DNA from: an uncultured Clostridia bacterium
GTDB taxonomy: Bacteria > Bacillota > Clostridia > TANB77 > CAG-508
DNA: 64,000 bases
Direction: 5' to 3'
Assembly (NCBI GenBank): GCA_934177485.1
Contig: CAKPPF010000002.1
Location: 62,001-126,000 of the forward strand
Part shown: positions 1 to 9,650 of the stretch, in pieces
Layout of the letters: each line of letters opens with the position of its first letter
How positions within the stretch are numbered: the first letter of the stretch is position 1
Made by a program: the position numbers and the translations under genes
The notes under the pieces: generated by a model
Told to the model about the DNA's origin: nothing
What the model saw: the letters and a program-made list of their open reading frames with translations, nothing else
Databases searched by the model: none

Positions 1-174
1 TTTAACGAATGCATATGCTTCGTCAATTTTTTTAGAAGTTTTTTGTAAATCGATGATGTGAATACCATTTCTAGCTTGAAATATATATTCAGCCATTTTA
101 GGATCCCATCTTCTAGTTTGATGTCCAAAGTGAACACCTGCTTCTAGTAATTGTTTCATTGCAACTACTGCCAT
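1..174 (-). CDS. rpsB: 30S ribosomal protein S2, 3' part cut by the window edge
   Basis: The 58 codons present translate to the N-terminus of S2, with the characteristic stretch [19 protein letters not shown] followed by an [12 protein letters not shown] segment. S2 is a late-assembling protein of the small ribosomal subunit. The ATG at 172-174 follows a strong AAAGGAGG ribosome binding site. The gene runs off the left edge, so about three quarters of the protein is outside the window. It is preceded by a leader of about 110 nt and a consensus promoter overlapping the terminator of the neighbouring PHP gene. Identification is secure. Confidence 0.97.
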   Translation of the reverse strand, partial: MAVVAMKQLLEAGVHFGHQTRRWDPKMAEYIFQARNGIHIIDLQKTSKKIDEAYAFVK

Positions 175-281
175 TTTAAATTCCTCCTTTTAGTTTTTCC
201 TCCACAAGGTTTACGTTTATCGCTAACCTATAAAATATATAGGCACTAAGCCCAAACTAGCCTTATGTGTGATATTTAACT
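175..281 (-). promoter_or_regulatory. rpsB 5' leader, possibly structured
   Basis: About 105 nt lie between the predicted transcription start and the rpsB ATG. It contains a small hairpin CCTATA..TATAGG (near 224-243) and two GGAGG-like tracts, only the nearer of which is at normal spacing. Ribosomal protein S2 is autoregulated through its leader in some bacteria; whether this leader does so cannot be told by eye. Confidence 0.3.
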
Positions 282-286
282 ATGAT

Positions 287-315
287 ATTATAACAAAAAA
301 GTATTGCAAATGCAA
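287..315 (-). promoter_or_regulatory. Predicted sigma-A promoter of rpsB
   Basis: On the minus strand TTGCAT (-35, 310-315) and TATAAT (-10, 287-292) are separated by 17 bp. The -35 box lies inside the terminator hairpin of the upstream PHP gene, so that gene's termination and rpsB initiation share DNA. Confidence 0.7.
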
Positions 316-324
316 TACTTTTTG
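295..324 (-). terminator. Terminator after the PHP gene
   Basis: GTATTGCA and TGCAATAC form a perfect 8-bp stem with a 2-nt loop, flanked by A and T runs. It sits about 40 bp after the PHP stop codon. Confidence 0.75.
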
Positions 325-362
325 CTTAATTTGTAGTATAAATTTACAAAATTCTATAATAC

Positions 363-1247
363 TTATAGATTAACCCAATCATTAATTATCGATTTAGGAA
401 TTTTCATATTTCCTTTTCCAACGGCCAGTTCAATTCCAGGCTTATTTACTCCATGATAATCTGATCCACCACTCATAAAATATCCTTTTTCTTTACATAT
501 ATTTTTTAAATACTCAATATTTTTATCATTAAACTCACTGTGATAGCATTCTATTCCATCAACTTTATACGTTTTCAATAGTTCATCTATTAGGTTATAG
601 ATATTATCTGCCCATTTATATATAAATAAATGAGGAAAGAACACTAGTCCATCACATTCTTTTACTGCATTTATAGCTTCATTTACACTTGGGTAGTCTT
701 TACTTTTATCTATATACAAAATATGATTTTTGTCTCCGCAATATTTTTTAGAAAAGAAACTAAAATCCCTCCAAAAATCTTCTGGTACTTTTTCTTTATT
801 TTCAGGATGTTTTTTTATTTCGCTGTATATTGCCATACTAGCCCAATCCTTCTTGTTATCAAAACGCACTTTTTCTTTAGGCTCTAATATCAAGTTCATT
901 TTTAAGCAACTCTCATATAGCATATCGAAGTATTTTTGCTGAAGCTTATCCTTTGTCTTATCAGCGTAGTATTCATCACACCATTTTTTCATTTTATTGA
1001 CGTCTATTTTATATCCTAATATTTCTATTAATCTTCCATTATGTGCACACTTTATTTCAATTCCTGGAATTATCTTGCCACTATAATATTCTTTTATATT
1101 AATCTCTTTCATCTCCATATAGCTATTACAATTATCGTGATCAGTAATTGAAATATAGTCCAGTTTATTTTGTTCTGCTTTTTTTAAAATTTCTATTAAA
1201 CCATCTGCCCCATCTGAATATGTTGTATGTAAATGTAAATCTATCAT
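363..1247 (-). CDS. PHP-domain phosphoesterase
   Basis: The 294-residue protein has the metal-binding signature of the PHP (polymerase and histidinol phosphatase) superfamily: HLHTTYSDG at residues 4-12, ITDHD near 34-38, PGIEIKC near 61-67, and a late GGSDYHG motif near 258-264. PHP enzymes hydrolyse phosphoesters with a di- or trimetal centre; relatives include RNase AM/YciV and nucleoside 3',5'-bisphosphate phosphatases. A long middle insertion (about residues 75-185) separates the motifs, so the substrate is uncertain. The ATG follows GGAGG and lies only 25 bp after the stop of the ABC permease gene, so it is probably the last gene of that operon. Confidence 0.8.
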   Translation of the reverse strand: MIDLHLHTTYSDGADGLIEILKKAEQNKLDYISITDHDNCNSYMEMKEINIKEYYSGKIIPGIEIKCAHNGRLIEILGYKIDVNKMKKWCDEYYADKTKDKLQQKYFDMLYESCLKMNLILEPKEKVRFDNKKDWASMAIYSEIKKHPENKEKVPEDFWRDFSFFSKKYCGDKNHILYIDKSKDYPSVNEAINAVKECDGLVFFPHLFIYKWADNIYNLIDELLKTYKVDGIECYHSEFNDKNIEYLKNICKEKGYFMSGGSDYHGVNKPGIELAVGKGNMKIPKSIINDWVNL

Positions 1248-1272
1248 AGAAAACCTCCACTAATAATAAATT

Positions 1273-4200
1273 TTATTCTACACTCTTTAAGCTTTCTATC
1301 ATGTCTATCTTTTTTAGTACAAAATGAATTATAAAGTTTACAGCAAATGAAAATGTTATCGTTATTATTGCCGAATACACATAGCTCATAATTGTTATAT
1401 TTCGCATAAATCTTAGGGAATCTATTTCTATGCTTGATATAATTCCACTTGTTAAAAATGTTCCAAATATCAAGCCAATTCCAACACCTAAAAAAGTAAA
1501 TATTATATTTTCCTTATTTATATAATTGTCCACTTCTCTATCATAAAAGCCTAATACTTTTAATGTTGCAATTTCTCTTTGTCTTTCTGCAATATTAACA
1601 TTTGCTAGATTATATAACACAACAAAATCTAATAATGCTGAAGCCACTATTAATATTACAACAACATAATTCATAGTTTTTAGCATATCTTGAACAGATT
1701 TCATTAGTGTTTCAATTATGGATACAGATGCAACACCATTCATTTCTAAAATATCCTTTGATATGTTATTTTGCATTTCTTCATTTATGTCATTTGTATT
1801 AACATATAACATATTGGTTTTAAAGCTCTTTATGTTTTCTTCATAGAACTCTTTTGTCATAAATACATAATGGCTAACATAATTTTTTGTTATATTTTCA
1901 ATTTTAAATTCATAGCTTATTTCTTCACCATCTGTAAAAGTTATTATGTCTCCACATTTTACACCAAGCATATCTGCAATTTTATCTGTTATTACTATTC
2001 CATCATCATTTAAGTCTATATGTTCATCTGTTTCATAATTTACTAAATTGCATACATCATTAAATTTTTCTGCATTTTCTACTGCAAATGCAGTTGTATT
2101 ATATTCTTTTCCGTTTTTTCCAAGCTTGCCTGTAATAGCACATATTTTTGAATAACTGTTTATATTTTCGTTTTTTTGTAAGTAATCTTCTATATCATTT
2201 AATCCACTAGTATTTAATAATGTAACTGCTAAATCATATTTAAATATTTGTTTAAATTGAACATTAGGAATATCTATAACTGAATCTCTAATTCCAAAGC
2301 CAGTAAGCATAAGTCCTGTACAACCTGCAATTCCTATAATAGTCATTAATGCTCTTTTTTTGTATCTAAATATATTTCTTGCAGTAACTTTATGCGAAAA
2401 GTTAAATTTTTTCCATATAAAAGTTATTCTTTCTAATAATATTCTTTTACCATTTTTAGGTGGTTTTGGTCTCATTAAAACAGATGGCATTTGTTTTAAT
2501 TCTTTTATAGCAACTAATATTGTTGCTCCTCCAATACATGCAAAAGCTATTGCTGTTCCAATAAGTCCAATATTTAACCTGTATGTACAATAAAATTTAG
2601 GTAAATTATATATCATTGCATATAGTTTCCATACTATATTAGGTAATAAATATAATCCTAATGTCATTCCTAATAGTCCACCTATTACACAAGCAAGTAG
2701 AGAATACATTACATATTTTGTTATTATTTGTGAATTTGTATATCCTAGTGCTTTTAAAGTTCCAATTTCAATTCTTTCTTCTTCTATCATTCTTGTCATA
2801 GATGTTAAGCTAATTAAAACTGCAACTAAATAGAATATTACGGGGAACATTTTTGATATATTCGACATTGTTTCTATTGCATCAAATATATTAGTATAGC
2901 CTGTATTATCTAATCTATCTTTAATATACCATTTTCCTTTTTCTATTTTATTTACTTCATCTTTAGCGTCATTTATTTTTTCTTGTGCTTCTTGTAACTT
3001 TTTTTCCGCTTCTTTCTTTCCTTTTTCATATTCTTTTTTACTTTTAGAGAGTTCATTTTTAGCATTTTGAATTTTAGTTTTATTGTTTTCTATTTCTTTT
3101 TGCGCTTTTTCAATTTTGCTATAAGTTTCTGTTTTAGTATTTTGAAGTATTTCAGTTTGATTTTTAATTTGGCTTTTTGCACTATTTATTTGATTTTGCA
3201 TTTCTTCTAATTGAGGTGTTAATACTCCACCTAATTGGTCAATTGTTTGTTTTAATGTATTTTCCTGTTGTAATATTTGTTTTTCTTGTTCTGCTAATTG
3301 TTTTTCTGCAACTGTGAATTTTTCACTGGCTTCTTCTTTTTGTTTTGTTAATTCTTTTTGAGCACTTTTTATTTTATTTTCTGAAGAAGTTATTTGTTTA
3401 CTTGCTTTATCTATTTTGCTTTTAGCATCATCTAGTTCCCTATCTACATATGCTTTTTTGCTATCAAATTCTTTTTGAGCATCTTTTATTTTTTCGTTTG
3501 CTTCATCTACTAAAGAATTATATCTTGCTTCTTCCCTTTCTTGTTTTATACTTTCCAATCTGTCTTTTACTGGATTAACTAAGTTTAAATATTCTTCACT
3601 ATTAGTAACCTCATCTTTTGCTCCATTTACAGTAGCGTATATTCCTGTATAATAATCCATATTTATTACACTATCTTTAACCATAATGTAATATGATATT
3701 GATCCATTTCCAATAGATGTATTCTCTCTTTCATTTGATATATACATTGGAGATTCGACTATACCTACAACTTCAAACTCTTTGACTTTAAACATATCAC
3801 TATCGTCTGAATTTTTATCATCATTTTCAAGTATTATTTTTTTACCTATGTATTGTTCTATTCCAGCTCCTGTACGCACAATTGCTTTATCTAAAAGGCA
3901 TTCATTTTCATTTTCTATATTACGCCCAGCTATAATAACAGGAATATTTACATTTTCGTTATATTCAATTACTTTGCAAGCACTTTCTTTTTCATCTATT
4001 TTTGCGATTGAATCTTTACTTTGTACAGCATATACATTATTTATTCCTTCTATTTCTTGTACTTTATTAACATCATCATCTGTTAAGCCAAGTGTAGAAA
4101 TAATATTTATATCGTATAAATTACTTTTATCTACATATTTATCTAAACTATCTAACATATCTGGACTTGTTGCAACTAATCCTGCATAAAAACCAACACC

Positions 4201-4296
4201 AAGAAAGGCCATAACTAAAATAGAAATGAACCTTCTTCTTGTTCTATGTATAGATTTAAAATTATTTTTAAATAATGACTTTTTTACCTTTTTCAT
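1273..4296 (-). CDS. Large FtsX/MacB-type ABC transporter permease with extracytoplasmic coiled coil
   Basis: This 1007-residue protein has an N-terminal membrane segment (about residues 24-44), a long extracytoplasmic part, three membrane segments around 490-640, a fourth near 700, a second extracytoplasmic domain, and three C-terminal membrane helices. That is the duplicated FtsX-like permease arrangement. Residues about 265-450 are an almost pure Lys/Glu/Gln-rich coiled coil. Such permeases with a LolD/MacB-type ATPase act as mechanotransmission systems or exporters of peptides, drugs or lipoproteins. The ATPase gene ends 6 bp upstream. The substrate cannot be inferred. Confidence 0.85.
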   Translation of the reverse strand: MKKVKKSLFKNNFKSIHRTRRRFISILVMAFLGVGFYAGLVATSPDMLDSLDKYVDKSNLYDINIISTLGLTDDDVNKVQEIEGINNVYAVQSKDSIAKIDEKESACKVIEYNENVNIPVIIAGRNIENENECLLDKAIVRTGAGIEQYIGKKIILENDDKNSDDSDMFKVKEFEVVGIVESPMYISNERENTSIGNGSISYYIMVKDSVINMDYYTGIYATVNGAKDEVTNSEEYLNLVNPVKDRLESIKQEREEARYNSLVDEANEKIKDAQKEFDSKKAYVDRELDDAKSKIDKASKQITSSENKIKSAQKELTKQKEEASEKFTVAEKQLAEQEKQILQQENTLKQTIDQLGGVLTPQLEEMQNQINSAKSQIKNQTEILQNTKTETYSKIEKAQKEIENNKTKIQNAKNELSKSKKEYEKGKKEAEKKLQEAQEKINDAKDEVNKIEKGKWYIKDRLDNTGYTNIFDAIETMSNISKMFPVIFYLVAVLISLTSMTRMIEEERIEIGTLKALGYTNSQIITKYVMYSLLACVIGGLLGMTLGLYLLPNIVWKLYAMIYNLPKFYCTYRLNIGLIGTAIAFACIGGATILVAIKELKQMPSVLMRPKPPKNGKRILLERITFIWKKFNFSHKVTARNIFRYKKRALMTIIGIAGCTGLMLTGFGIRDSVIDIPNVQFKQIFKYDLAVTLLNTSGLNDIEDYLQKNENINSYSKICAITGKLGKNGKEYNTTAFAVENAEKFNDVCNLVNYETDEHIDLNDDGIVITDKIADMLGVKCGDIITFTDGEEISYEFKIENITKNYVSHYVFMTKEFYEENIKSFKTNMLYVNTNDINEEMQNNISKDILEMNGVASVSIIETLMKSVQDMLKTMNYVVVILIVASALLDFVVLYNLANVNIAERQREIATLKVLGFYDREVDNYINKENIIFTFLGVGIGLIFGTFLTSGIISSIEIDSLRFMRNITIMSYVYSAIITITFSFAVNFIIHFVLKKIDMIESLKSVE

Positions 4297-4302
4297 TTAC
4301 CC

Positions 4303-5004
4303 CTACCACTCTATATTATCTATTGATACTGGATTACTATTAATCTCTATTTTCTGTGCTGTTCCATTTTTAAAGTATATTACTTTATCTGCCATAGGTG
4401 CTATTGCTGTATTATGTGTAATTATTACTACTGTCATTTTTTCTTTTCTGCATGTATCTTGTAGCAATTTTAAAATTTGTTTTCCTGTTTTATAATCCAA
4501 GGCCCCTGTTGGTTCATCACATAGTAATAATTTCGGATTTTTTGCTATCGCTCTTGCTATTGCAACTCTTTGTTGCTCCCCGCCAGATAATTGAGATGGG
4601 AAATTATCTTTTCTATCTTTTAACCCAACTTTTTCTAGTATTTCATCTACATTTAAAGAGTCTGAACATATCTGAGTTGCAAGTTCAACATTTTCTTTTG
4701 CTGTTAAATTTTGTACTAAGTTATAAAATTGAAATACAAAACCTATGTCATTTCTTCTATACTCTATTAATTTTTTATTACTTAATTTAGTTATCTCTTT
4801 ACCATTTACCAAAACACTTCCACTGGTAGCTTTATCCATTCCACCTAAAATATTTAATGTAGTAGTTTTTCCTGCGCCACTTGGTCCAACTATAGCAACA
4901 AGTTCGCCTTTTTCTATAGAAAAGTTTGTATTGTTTAATGCATTAATTGTAACTTCTCCCATTTTATATTCTTTATTAACATTTTTAAATTCAATATATG
5001 ACAC
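4303..5004 (-). CDS. ABC transporter ATP-binding protein, MacB/LolD type
   Basis: From the GTG at 5002-5004 the protein is 233 residues. It has Walker [11 protein letters not shown]-loop, signature [14 protein letters not shown], Walker [13 protein letters not shown] and the switch histidine in IITHN. It energises the adjacent FtsX-type permease. An ATG 60 bp further upstream is in frame, but it lacks a binding site and adds residues unlike the family; the GTG is preceded by GTGAGGT at good spacing and begins the conserved [12 protein letters not shown], so it is preferred. Confidence 0.92.
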   Translation of the reverse strand: MSYIEFKNVNKEYKMGEVTINALNNTNFSIEKGELVAIVGPSGAGKTTTLNILGGMDKATSGSVLVNGKEITKLSNKKLIEYRRNDIGFVFQFYNLVQNLTAKENVELATQICSDSLNVDEILEKVGLKDRKDNFPSQLSGGEQQRVAIARAIAKNPKLLLCDEPTGALDYKTGKQILKLLQDTCRKEKMTVVIITHNTAIAPMADKVIYFKNGTAQKIEINSNPVSIDNIEW

Positions 5005-5046
5005 GATATACCTCACTTTCAAAACTTTTGAATTTATATATAATAT

Positions 5047-5075
5047 TTTATACCACAATTTCATAATAATGTGAA
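5047..5075 (-). promoter_or_regulatory. Predicted promoter of the ABC-PHP operon
   Basis: Minus-strand TTCACA (5070-5075), 17 bp, then TATAAA (5047-5052), about 45 bp upstream of the GTG start of the ATPase gene. Confidence 0.55.
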
Positions 5076-5140
5076 GATTTAAGAAAGAATTAATTGAATA
5101 TATAGATTATTACAATAATAAAAGGATTAAGGGTAAATTA

Positions 5141-5179
5141 AAAGGAATGAGCCCTGTAAATTACAGGATTCATTCCTTA
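5141..5179 (-). terminator. Terminator after hsp20
   Basis: Arms GGAATGA..CCTGTAA and TTACAGG..TCATTCC form a hairpin of about 16 bp interrupted by one 2-nt mismatch; on the minus strand it is followed by a short T run. It lies about 80 bp past the hsp20 stop. A smaller CAAAAAGT/ACTTTTTG hairpin lies between, near 5204-5222. Confidence 0.65.
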
Positions 5180-5259
5180 AGAGTTGCCTAATATAAACTT
5201 AATCAAAAAGTGTCTAACTTTTTGGGTTCAGTTCACTAAAACCTCTTTTCTTTTATTAA

Positions 5260-5694
5260 TTAGTCACCAATTTGAATATACTTTTTGCTTTCTATTTCTT
5301 CTTTCTTTTCTTTTGGAAATTCTATTTTTAGTATTCCGTTTTTGAATGTTGCTTTTATATCTTCTTCTTTTACATTATCTCCTGCATAATAGCTTCTTGA
5401 ACATTTTCCATAAAATCTCTCTTTATGAATATAGCGTGATTTTTTATCTTCTTCGTCTTTGTTTTCTTCTTTTTCTGCAGTAACGGTTAAGTATCCGTTT
5501 TCTAGTTCTATTTTTATGTCTTCTTTGCTATAACCAGGAACATCAATTTCTAGTATATAGTTTCCATCCTTTTCTTTTACGTCTGTTTTCATAAGATTTG
5601 CTTCTTTTTTAGAAAATCCTCTCTCAAAAAATGGTTCATCTCCAAACATCTCATCAAATAAATCATAATTATTTTTTCTTGGTATCATCATCAT
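5260..5694 (-). CDS. Hsp20-family small heat-shock protein
   Basis: The 144-residue protein has a short N-terminal arm (DLFDEMFGDEPFFERGF) and an alpha-crystallin domain from about residue 35, including EKDGNYILEIDVPGYSKEDI, NGYLTVTAEKE, and the late FKNGILKIEFPK with the I-X-I-like element that follows it. Small heat-shock proteins hold unfolding proteins in an ATP-independent way. Length is typical. The start follows AAAGGAGG. A CIRCE-type operator overlaps its promoter, so HrcA control is likely. It is apparently monocistronic with its own terminator. Confidence 0.95.
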   Translation of the reverse strand: MMMIPRKNNYDLFDEMFGDEPFFERGFSKKEANLMKTDVKEKDGNYILEIDVPGYSKEDIKIELENGYLTVTAEKEENKDEEDKKSRYIHKERFYGKCSRSYYAGDNVKEEDIKATFKNGILKIEFPKEKKEEIESKKYIQIGD

Positions 5695-5722
5695 AAGTCA
5701 TTCCTCCTTTAAAATTTTTTTA

Positions 5723-5749
5723 TGTGTTGACACCTTTTGCGGTATCACA
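5723..5749. promoter_or_regulatory. Imperfect dyad in the hsp20 leader
   Basis: TGTTGACACC and GGTATCACA flank TTTTGC, giving an imperfect inverted repeat 30 bp before the hsp20 start. On the plus strand the same DNA reads TTGACA-N17-TATATA, a promoter-like string with no gene in that direction. It could be a second operator or an mRNA hairpin. Confidence 0.3.
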
Positions 5750-5790
5750 TATATACTATTATGTCATAACCTCTTTTTGTTTATACATAT

Positions 5791-5832
5791 ATTATATATC
5801 TGTTTTTAGCAATGTCAATAGCAGAGTGCTAA
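5791..5832 (-). promoter_or_regulatory. hsp20 promoter overlapped by a CIRCE-type HrcA operator
   Basis: On the minus strand TTGACA (5813-5818), 16 bp, TATAAT (5791-5796) forms a near-consensus sigma-A promoter. Over the -35 box, at 5806-5832, lies TTAGCAATG-N9-GAGTGCTAA (plus strand). The established CIRCE element is TTAGCACTC-N9-GAGTGCTAA; the right half-site matches 9 of 9 and the left 6 of 9, with the exact 9-bp spacer. This predicts repression by HrcA outside heat stress. Confidence 0.82.
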
Positions 5833-5851
5833 TATTCACAAAAATTTCACA

Positions 5852-5934
5852 ATTGTTCTAAAACGCAATAATAGACGGAAGTTTCGGTTTTGCAAATGTA
5901 TTCTTCAAAACCTTTTTTCCGTCCATTGTTCTAA
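5852..5934. repeat. Hairpin element flanked by a 10-bp direct repeat
   Basis: AATAGACGGAA (5870-5880) and TTCCGTCCATT (5917-5927) are inverted arms enclosing a second pair, CGGTTTTG and CAAAACC. ATTGTTCTAA occurs at 5852-5861 and again at 5925-5934, overlapping the stop of the GT2 gene. The hairpin may work as a terminator for GT2 although its T run is poor. Confidence 0.4.
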
Positions 5935-6875
5935 TCATTTAATTCTTTTCTTCCATTATAGTCATCTACTAAGTATAATGGTCTGTTTTTAGTTTCATTA
6001 AATATTCTACCTAAGTATTCTCCAACTATTCCAAATAGTAGTATTTGTACTCCAGAGAAAAATAATATTAATAATATTATAGCTTGATATGCTTGTATTG
6101 CTTGATTTACTACAAAGCATTTTACTATTACATATATAAAGTAAACAAATAACATTAAAAATGTAGGTATGCTTAGATAAGTTGATAGTCTAAGTGGAGA
6201 TGTTGTAAAAGATGTTATTCCATCTATTGCTAAGTCCACTAATTTCTTATAGTTCCACTTTGTTTTTCCTGCTATTCTTGCATCTCTATCAAACAAAACT
6301 TCCTTCTTTTTATATCCTATCCAACTAAACATGCTTTTTGAGCATCTTTGTGTTTCTCTTAATTTCTTTAAAGCATTTACACATCTTCTATCTAATAGTC
6401 TAAAATCTCCAGTATCTTTTTGTATTTCAACTTTTGTTAAATCTTGTAAAACCCTGTAGTACATTTTAGAAGTAAATTTTTTTAGAAAAGTTTCTCCTTC
6501 TCTTGATTTTCTTCTTGCATATACATCGTCATAGCCCTCTTCCCAGTATTTTATTAATTCTGGAATTAGTTCCGGTGGGTCTTGAAGATCTGCATCTATA
6601 AATATAACTGCGTCTCCTTTCGCATAGTCTAGTCCTGCTATCATTGCAACTTCTTTTCCAAAATTTCTAGACAAATTAACATAGCAAAATCTCTTGTCAT
6701 ATTCTCTCATTTCTCTTATTATGTCTATAGTTTTGTCCTTACTTCCATCATTTATAAATAAAACTTCAAATTCATAATTTTTTATTTCATTAATTATTTT
6801 AGTTAGTCTTTCATATAAAAATGGTAATGACTCTTCTTCATTATATGCCGGTACTATAATACTAATTTTTTTCAT
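5931..6875 (-). CDS. Family 2 glycosyltransferase, polyprenyl-phosphate sugar transferase type
   Basis: From the ATG at 6873-6875 the protein is 314 residues. It begins KKISIIVPAYNEEESLPFLY, contains the nucleotide-sugar-binding FIDADLQDPPEL segment (about residues 90-101) and GKTKWNYKKL, and ends with two membrane helices (about 215-290). This is the DPM/GtrB-like arrangement: transfer of a sugar from a nucleotide donor to undecaprenyl phosphate at the membrane. A longer in-frame reading is possible, but the chosen ATG has GAGGAGTG ahead of it and lies 16 bp after the gtrA-like gene. That partner is the usual flippase-like companion. Confidence 0.88.
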   Translation of the reverse strand: MKKISIIVPAYNEEESLPFLYERLTKIINEIKNYEFEVLFINDGSKDKTIDIIREMREYDKRFCYVNLSRNFGKEVAMIAGLDYAKGDAVIFIDADLQDPPELIPELIKYWEEGYDDVYARRKSREGETFLKKFTSKMYYRVLQDLTKVEIQKDTGDFRLLDRRCVNALKKLRETQRCSKSMFSWIGYKKKEVLFDRDARIAGKTKWNYKKLVDLAIDGITSFTTSPLRLSTYLSIPTFLMLFVYFIYVIVKCFVVNQAIQAYQAIILLILFFSGVQILLFGIVGEYLGRIFNETKNRPLYLVDDYNGRKELND

Positions 6876-6891
6876 ATATATCACTCCTCTT

Positions 6892-7329
6892 TTAATTATC
6901 TTTTCTTTCTTTTGTATTGTCTTTAAATGCAAAAAATTTGCTAATAAAGAAATTTAAAATAATTACAATTACAGTAATTCCAGCTTTTGTTATTATATTG
7001 GGTATTGGAAGATTAAATAAAATTAGCCCTCCAATAAATTCTAATACCATCGTAAATGCTCGTCCTAACATAAATTTACAAAACTGTTGAAATCTTTCTT
7101 TTAAATTTTTAGCATTTGCATGAAAAACTAAATCTTTATTAGTTATATATGCAAATATCACTGCTAATAATATTGCTATAAAGTTAGACACATTTTCATT
7201 CCAATGCAATAGACTATTCATCACATAAAATGATATTAAATTTACTAATGTTGTTAATACTCCAAATACTATATATAGTATTACTTCTTTTATAAATATT
7301 TTTTGGAATAATTCTTTTATTTTTTTCAT
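6892..7329 (-). CDS. GtrA-family membrane protein
   Basis: The 145-residue protein has four hydrophobic helices (roughly residues 14-36, 43-62, 83-104 and 112-132) and the family features LYIVFGVLTTLVNLISFY and VIFAYITNKDLVFH near the second helix. GtrA proteins are thought to help move undecaprenyl-phosphate sugars across the membrane. It sits between tmk (8 bp) and the GT2 gene (16 bp), fitting a joint role in cell-envelope glycosylation. The exact sugar is unknown. Confidence 0.85.
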   Translation of the reverse strand: MKKIKELFQKIFIKEVILYIVFGVLTTLVNLISFYVMNSLLHWNENVSNFIAILLAVIFAYITNKDLVFHANAKNLKERFQQFCKFMLGRAFTMVLEFIGGLILFNLPIPNIITKAGITVIVIILNFFISKFFAFKDNTKERKDN

Positions 7330-7337
7330 TTTAGCTC

Positions 7338-8009
7338 CTATATATATTTCTTTATCTCATTATATATTTCTTCGTGTATATCGTCTATTGTTCTTATTTG
7401 ATTATTTTTTACACACTTTACTTCATACCAATCATATTTATTTACTAAATCGCATGCAGCATTATATGCATCTATTAAATGGCTTTTATCACTTTCGTGT
7501 ATATCTTTTTTTGCTTCATGAGTAAATTTATTTTCTCTATTTTTCATTAACTCTTCTGCATAATCTGGTGGCATATTTAAGAAAAAAGATTTTGTTGGAA
7601 TTGGAAGTCCATATAAATTAAATTCGTAATCCCATAACCAGTCTAAAAATTTTTCTCTTTCTTGTTTATCTGCAATTTTTCCTGCTTGATGTACCATATT
7701 TGCTGTTGTATATCTATCTGCTAAAATTATTCCACCATTTTTATAATAGTCTTCTAAATCCTTTTTATATGTTGCATATCTATCTGCAGCAAAAAATGTA
7801 GAAGCAATATATGGACTAACATCTTTTGCATGTGCTCCAAACTCTCCTGATAAATACATTTTTACAAGAGAAGATGACGGACTATCATAATTTGGAAAGC
7901 TTACCTTTTTATAGTCTATTCCTTCTTTGGTAAGTCTTTCTTCTAATTTTTTTAATTGTGTTTGTTTACCACTTCCATCTGTTCCATCTATTACAAATAA
8001 TTTACCCAT
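7338..8009 (-). CDS. tmk: Thymidylate kinase
   Basis: The 223-residue protein begins [21 protein letters not shown], a P-loop in which Gln replaces the more usual Thr after GSGK, as I recall from a clostridial tmk branch. [17 protein letters not shown] is the DRY/base-recognition segment. It phosphorylates dTMP to dTDP for DNA synthesis. The ATG overlaps the end of metG by 8 bp, so the two are translationally coupled. A broader deoxynucleoside monophosphate kinase role cannot be excluded. Confidence 0.88.
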   Translation of the reverse strand: MGKLFVIDGTDGSGKQTQLKKLEERLTKEGIDYKKVSFPNYDSPSSSLVKMYLSGEFGAHAKDVSPYIASTFFAADRYATYKKDLEDYYKNGGIILADRYTTANMVHQAGKIADKQEREKFLDWLWDYEFNLYGLPIPTKSFFLNMPPDYAEELMKNRENKFTHEAKKDIHESDKSHLIDAYNAACDLVNKYDWYEVKCVKNNQIRTIDDIHEEIYNEIKKYI

Positions 8010-9591
8010 TTTTCATACCCTCTTTTATATATTCTATTTCTTCCTCTTTATCTAGTCTTACAAATAATGGTTCACCTTTTTCTATAACTTTAATGTTCTC
8101 TGGTAATAAATCGTAATTGTATATGCTTGTCCATTTTTGTAAATCTTTATTATTTAAACCTAGTTGTTCAAATATTTTGTTTGAAGTTTCTGTCATAAAA
8201 GGATTTATTAGAATAGCTATTTTTCTTAAGTTTTCTACTAAATGATACATTACTGCTTCTAATTTTTCTTTATCATCTTCACTTTTTGCTAAAATCCATG
8301 GAGATGTTTCATCTATGTATTTATTAGTTTTAGCAATTAGTTTCCATATTTGCGTTATTCCTTGAGCTATTTTATAGCTATCAAAATATTCTTCAATTTG
8401 TTTTATATCTTCTAGTGTTGTTTCTTCTAAATCTTTATCTGCGTTATTTTTGCATCCGTTATATTTAGGAATGTTTCCATTAAAGTATTTATTTACCATC
8501 CCAATTGTTCTGTTTAATAAATTTCCTAAATCGTTACATAAATCGAAGTTAAATCTATCTATAAAATCTTCTGGTGTGAATACTACATCTTGACCATTTA
8601 TTAAGGTTCTTAATAAATAATATTTTGTAGCATCTAGTCCATATCTGTTAATTAATAACTCTGGATATACAACATTTCCAACAGATTTAGACATTTTTCC
8701 ATCTTTCATCATTACCCAACCATGTGCAAATAATTTTTTAGGAAGTGGTAAATCTAATGCCATTAAAAATATTGGCCAATATATTCCGTGAAATCTAATT
8801 ATATCTTTACCAACAACGTGTAAATCTGCTGGCCAAAATTTCTTAAATAATGAATCGTCTTGGCTTCCATATCCTAATGCTGTAATATAATTTACTAAGG
8901 CATCTAGCCAAACATATACTACATGTTTAGGATCTTTTTTAACTTTCACGCCCCAATCAAAAGTAGTTCTAGTAACACATAAGTCTTCCAAACCAGGTTT
9001 TATAAAGTTATTTAACAATTCATTTTTTCTGTATTCTGGCTCTATAAAATCAGGATGTTCTTCATAAAATTGCTCTATCTTTTTTTGGTATTTTTTCATA
9101 TTAAAGAAGTATGCTTCCTCTTTCATGCTTCTTACTTCACGTCCACAATCTGGGCATTTTCCATCTTTTAATTGCGTTTCTGTAAAAAACGTCTCACAAG
9201 GCACACAATATTTTCCAACATATTCACCTTTATATATATCGCCTTGTTCCATTAATTTATCAAATATATCTGCGACAACCTTTGTATGTCTTTCCTCTGT
9301 TGTTCTTATAAAATCATTGTTTTCGATTTTCATTAATTTCCATAGTTTTTTTGCTAAATCAGCCATTTCATCAACATGTTCTTGTGGTGTTAAACCTCTT
9401 TTTGCTGCAACTTCTTGGATTTTTTGTCCATGTTCATCAAGTCCTGTTAATAAGTATGCATCATATCCTCTTGCTTCTTTATACTTTTTTATTGCATCTG
9501 CAACTGTTGTACTATATGCTGTTCCTATATGGAATTTACCACTTGGGTAATATATTGGAGTTGTAATATAAAATGTTTTATTTTTATTCAT
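8002..9591 (-). CDS. metG: Methionyl-tRNA synthetase
   Basis: The 529-residue protein has [18 protein letters not shown] (HIGH motif), the [17 protein letters not shown] zinc knuckle, [10 protein letters not shown] (KMSKS loop near residue 300) and the alpha-helical anticodon domain. It charges tRNA(Met). It is the short form lacking the C-terminal EMAP/Trbp111 tRNA-binding domain. The start has TTAGGAGG. It is first in a metG-tmk-gtrA-GT2 operon with its own promoter; no T-box is visible in its leader. Confidence 0.97.
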   Translation of the reverse strand: MNKNKTFYITTPIYYPSGKFHIGTAYSTTVADAIKKYKEARGYDAYLLTGLDEHGQKIQEVAAKRGLTPQEHVDEMADLAKKLWKLMKIENNDFIRTTEERHTKVVADIFDKLMEQGDIYKGEYVGKYCVPCETFFTETQLKDGKCPDCGREVRSMKEEAYFFNMKKYQKKIEQFYEEHPDFIEPEYRKNELLNNFIKPGLEDLCVTRTTFDWGVKVKKDPKHVVYVWLDALVNYITALGYGSQDDSLFKKFWPADLHVVGKDIIRFHGIYWPIFLMALDLPLPKKLFAHGWVMMKDGKMSKSVGNVVYPELLINRYGLDATKYYLLRTLINGQDVVFTPEDFIDRFNFDLCNDLGNLLNRTIGMVNKYFNGNIPKYNGCKNNADKDLEETTLEDIKQIEEYFDSYKIAQGITQIWKLIAKTNKYIDETSPWILAKSEDDKEKLEAVMYHLVENLRKIAILINPFMTETSNKIFEQLGLNNKDLQKWTSIYNYDLLPENIKVIEKGEPLFVRLDKEEEIEYIKEGMKNG

Positions 9592-9621
9592 TAAAATCCC
9601 TCCTAACGTAATCTATGCATA

Positions 9622-9650
9622 ATTTTAACATAATTTTTGTAATTTAACAA
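9622..9650 (-). promoter_or_regulatory. Predicted metG promoter
   Basis: Minus-strand TTGTTA (9645-9650), 17 bp, TAAAAT (9622-9627), about 30 bp before the metG start. This leaves almost no room for a leader-encoded riboswitch. Confidence 0.55.
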
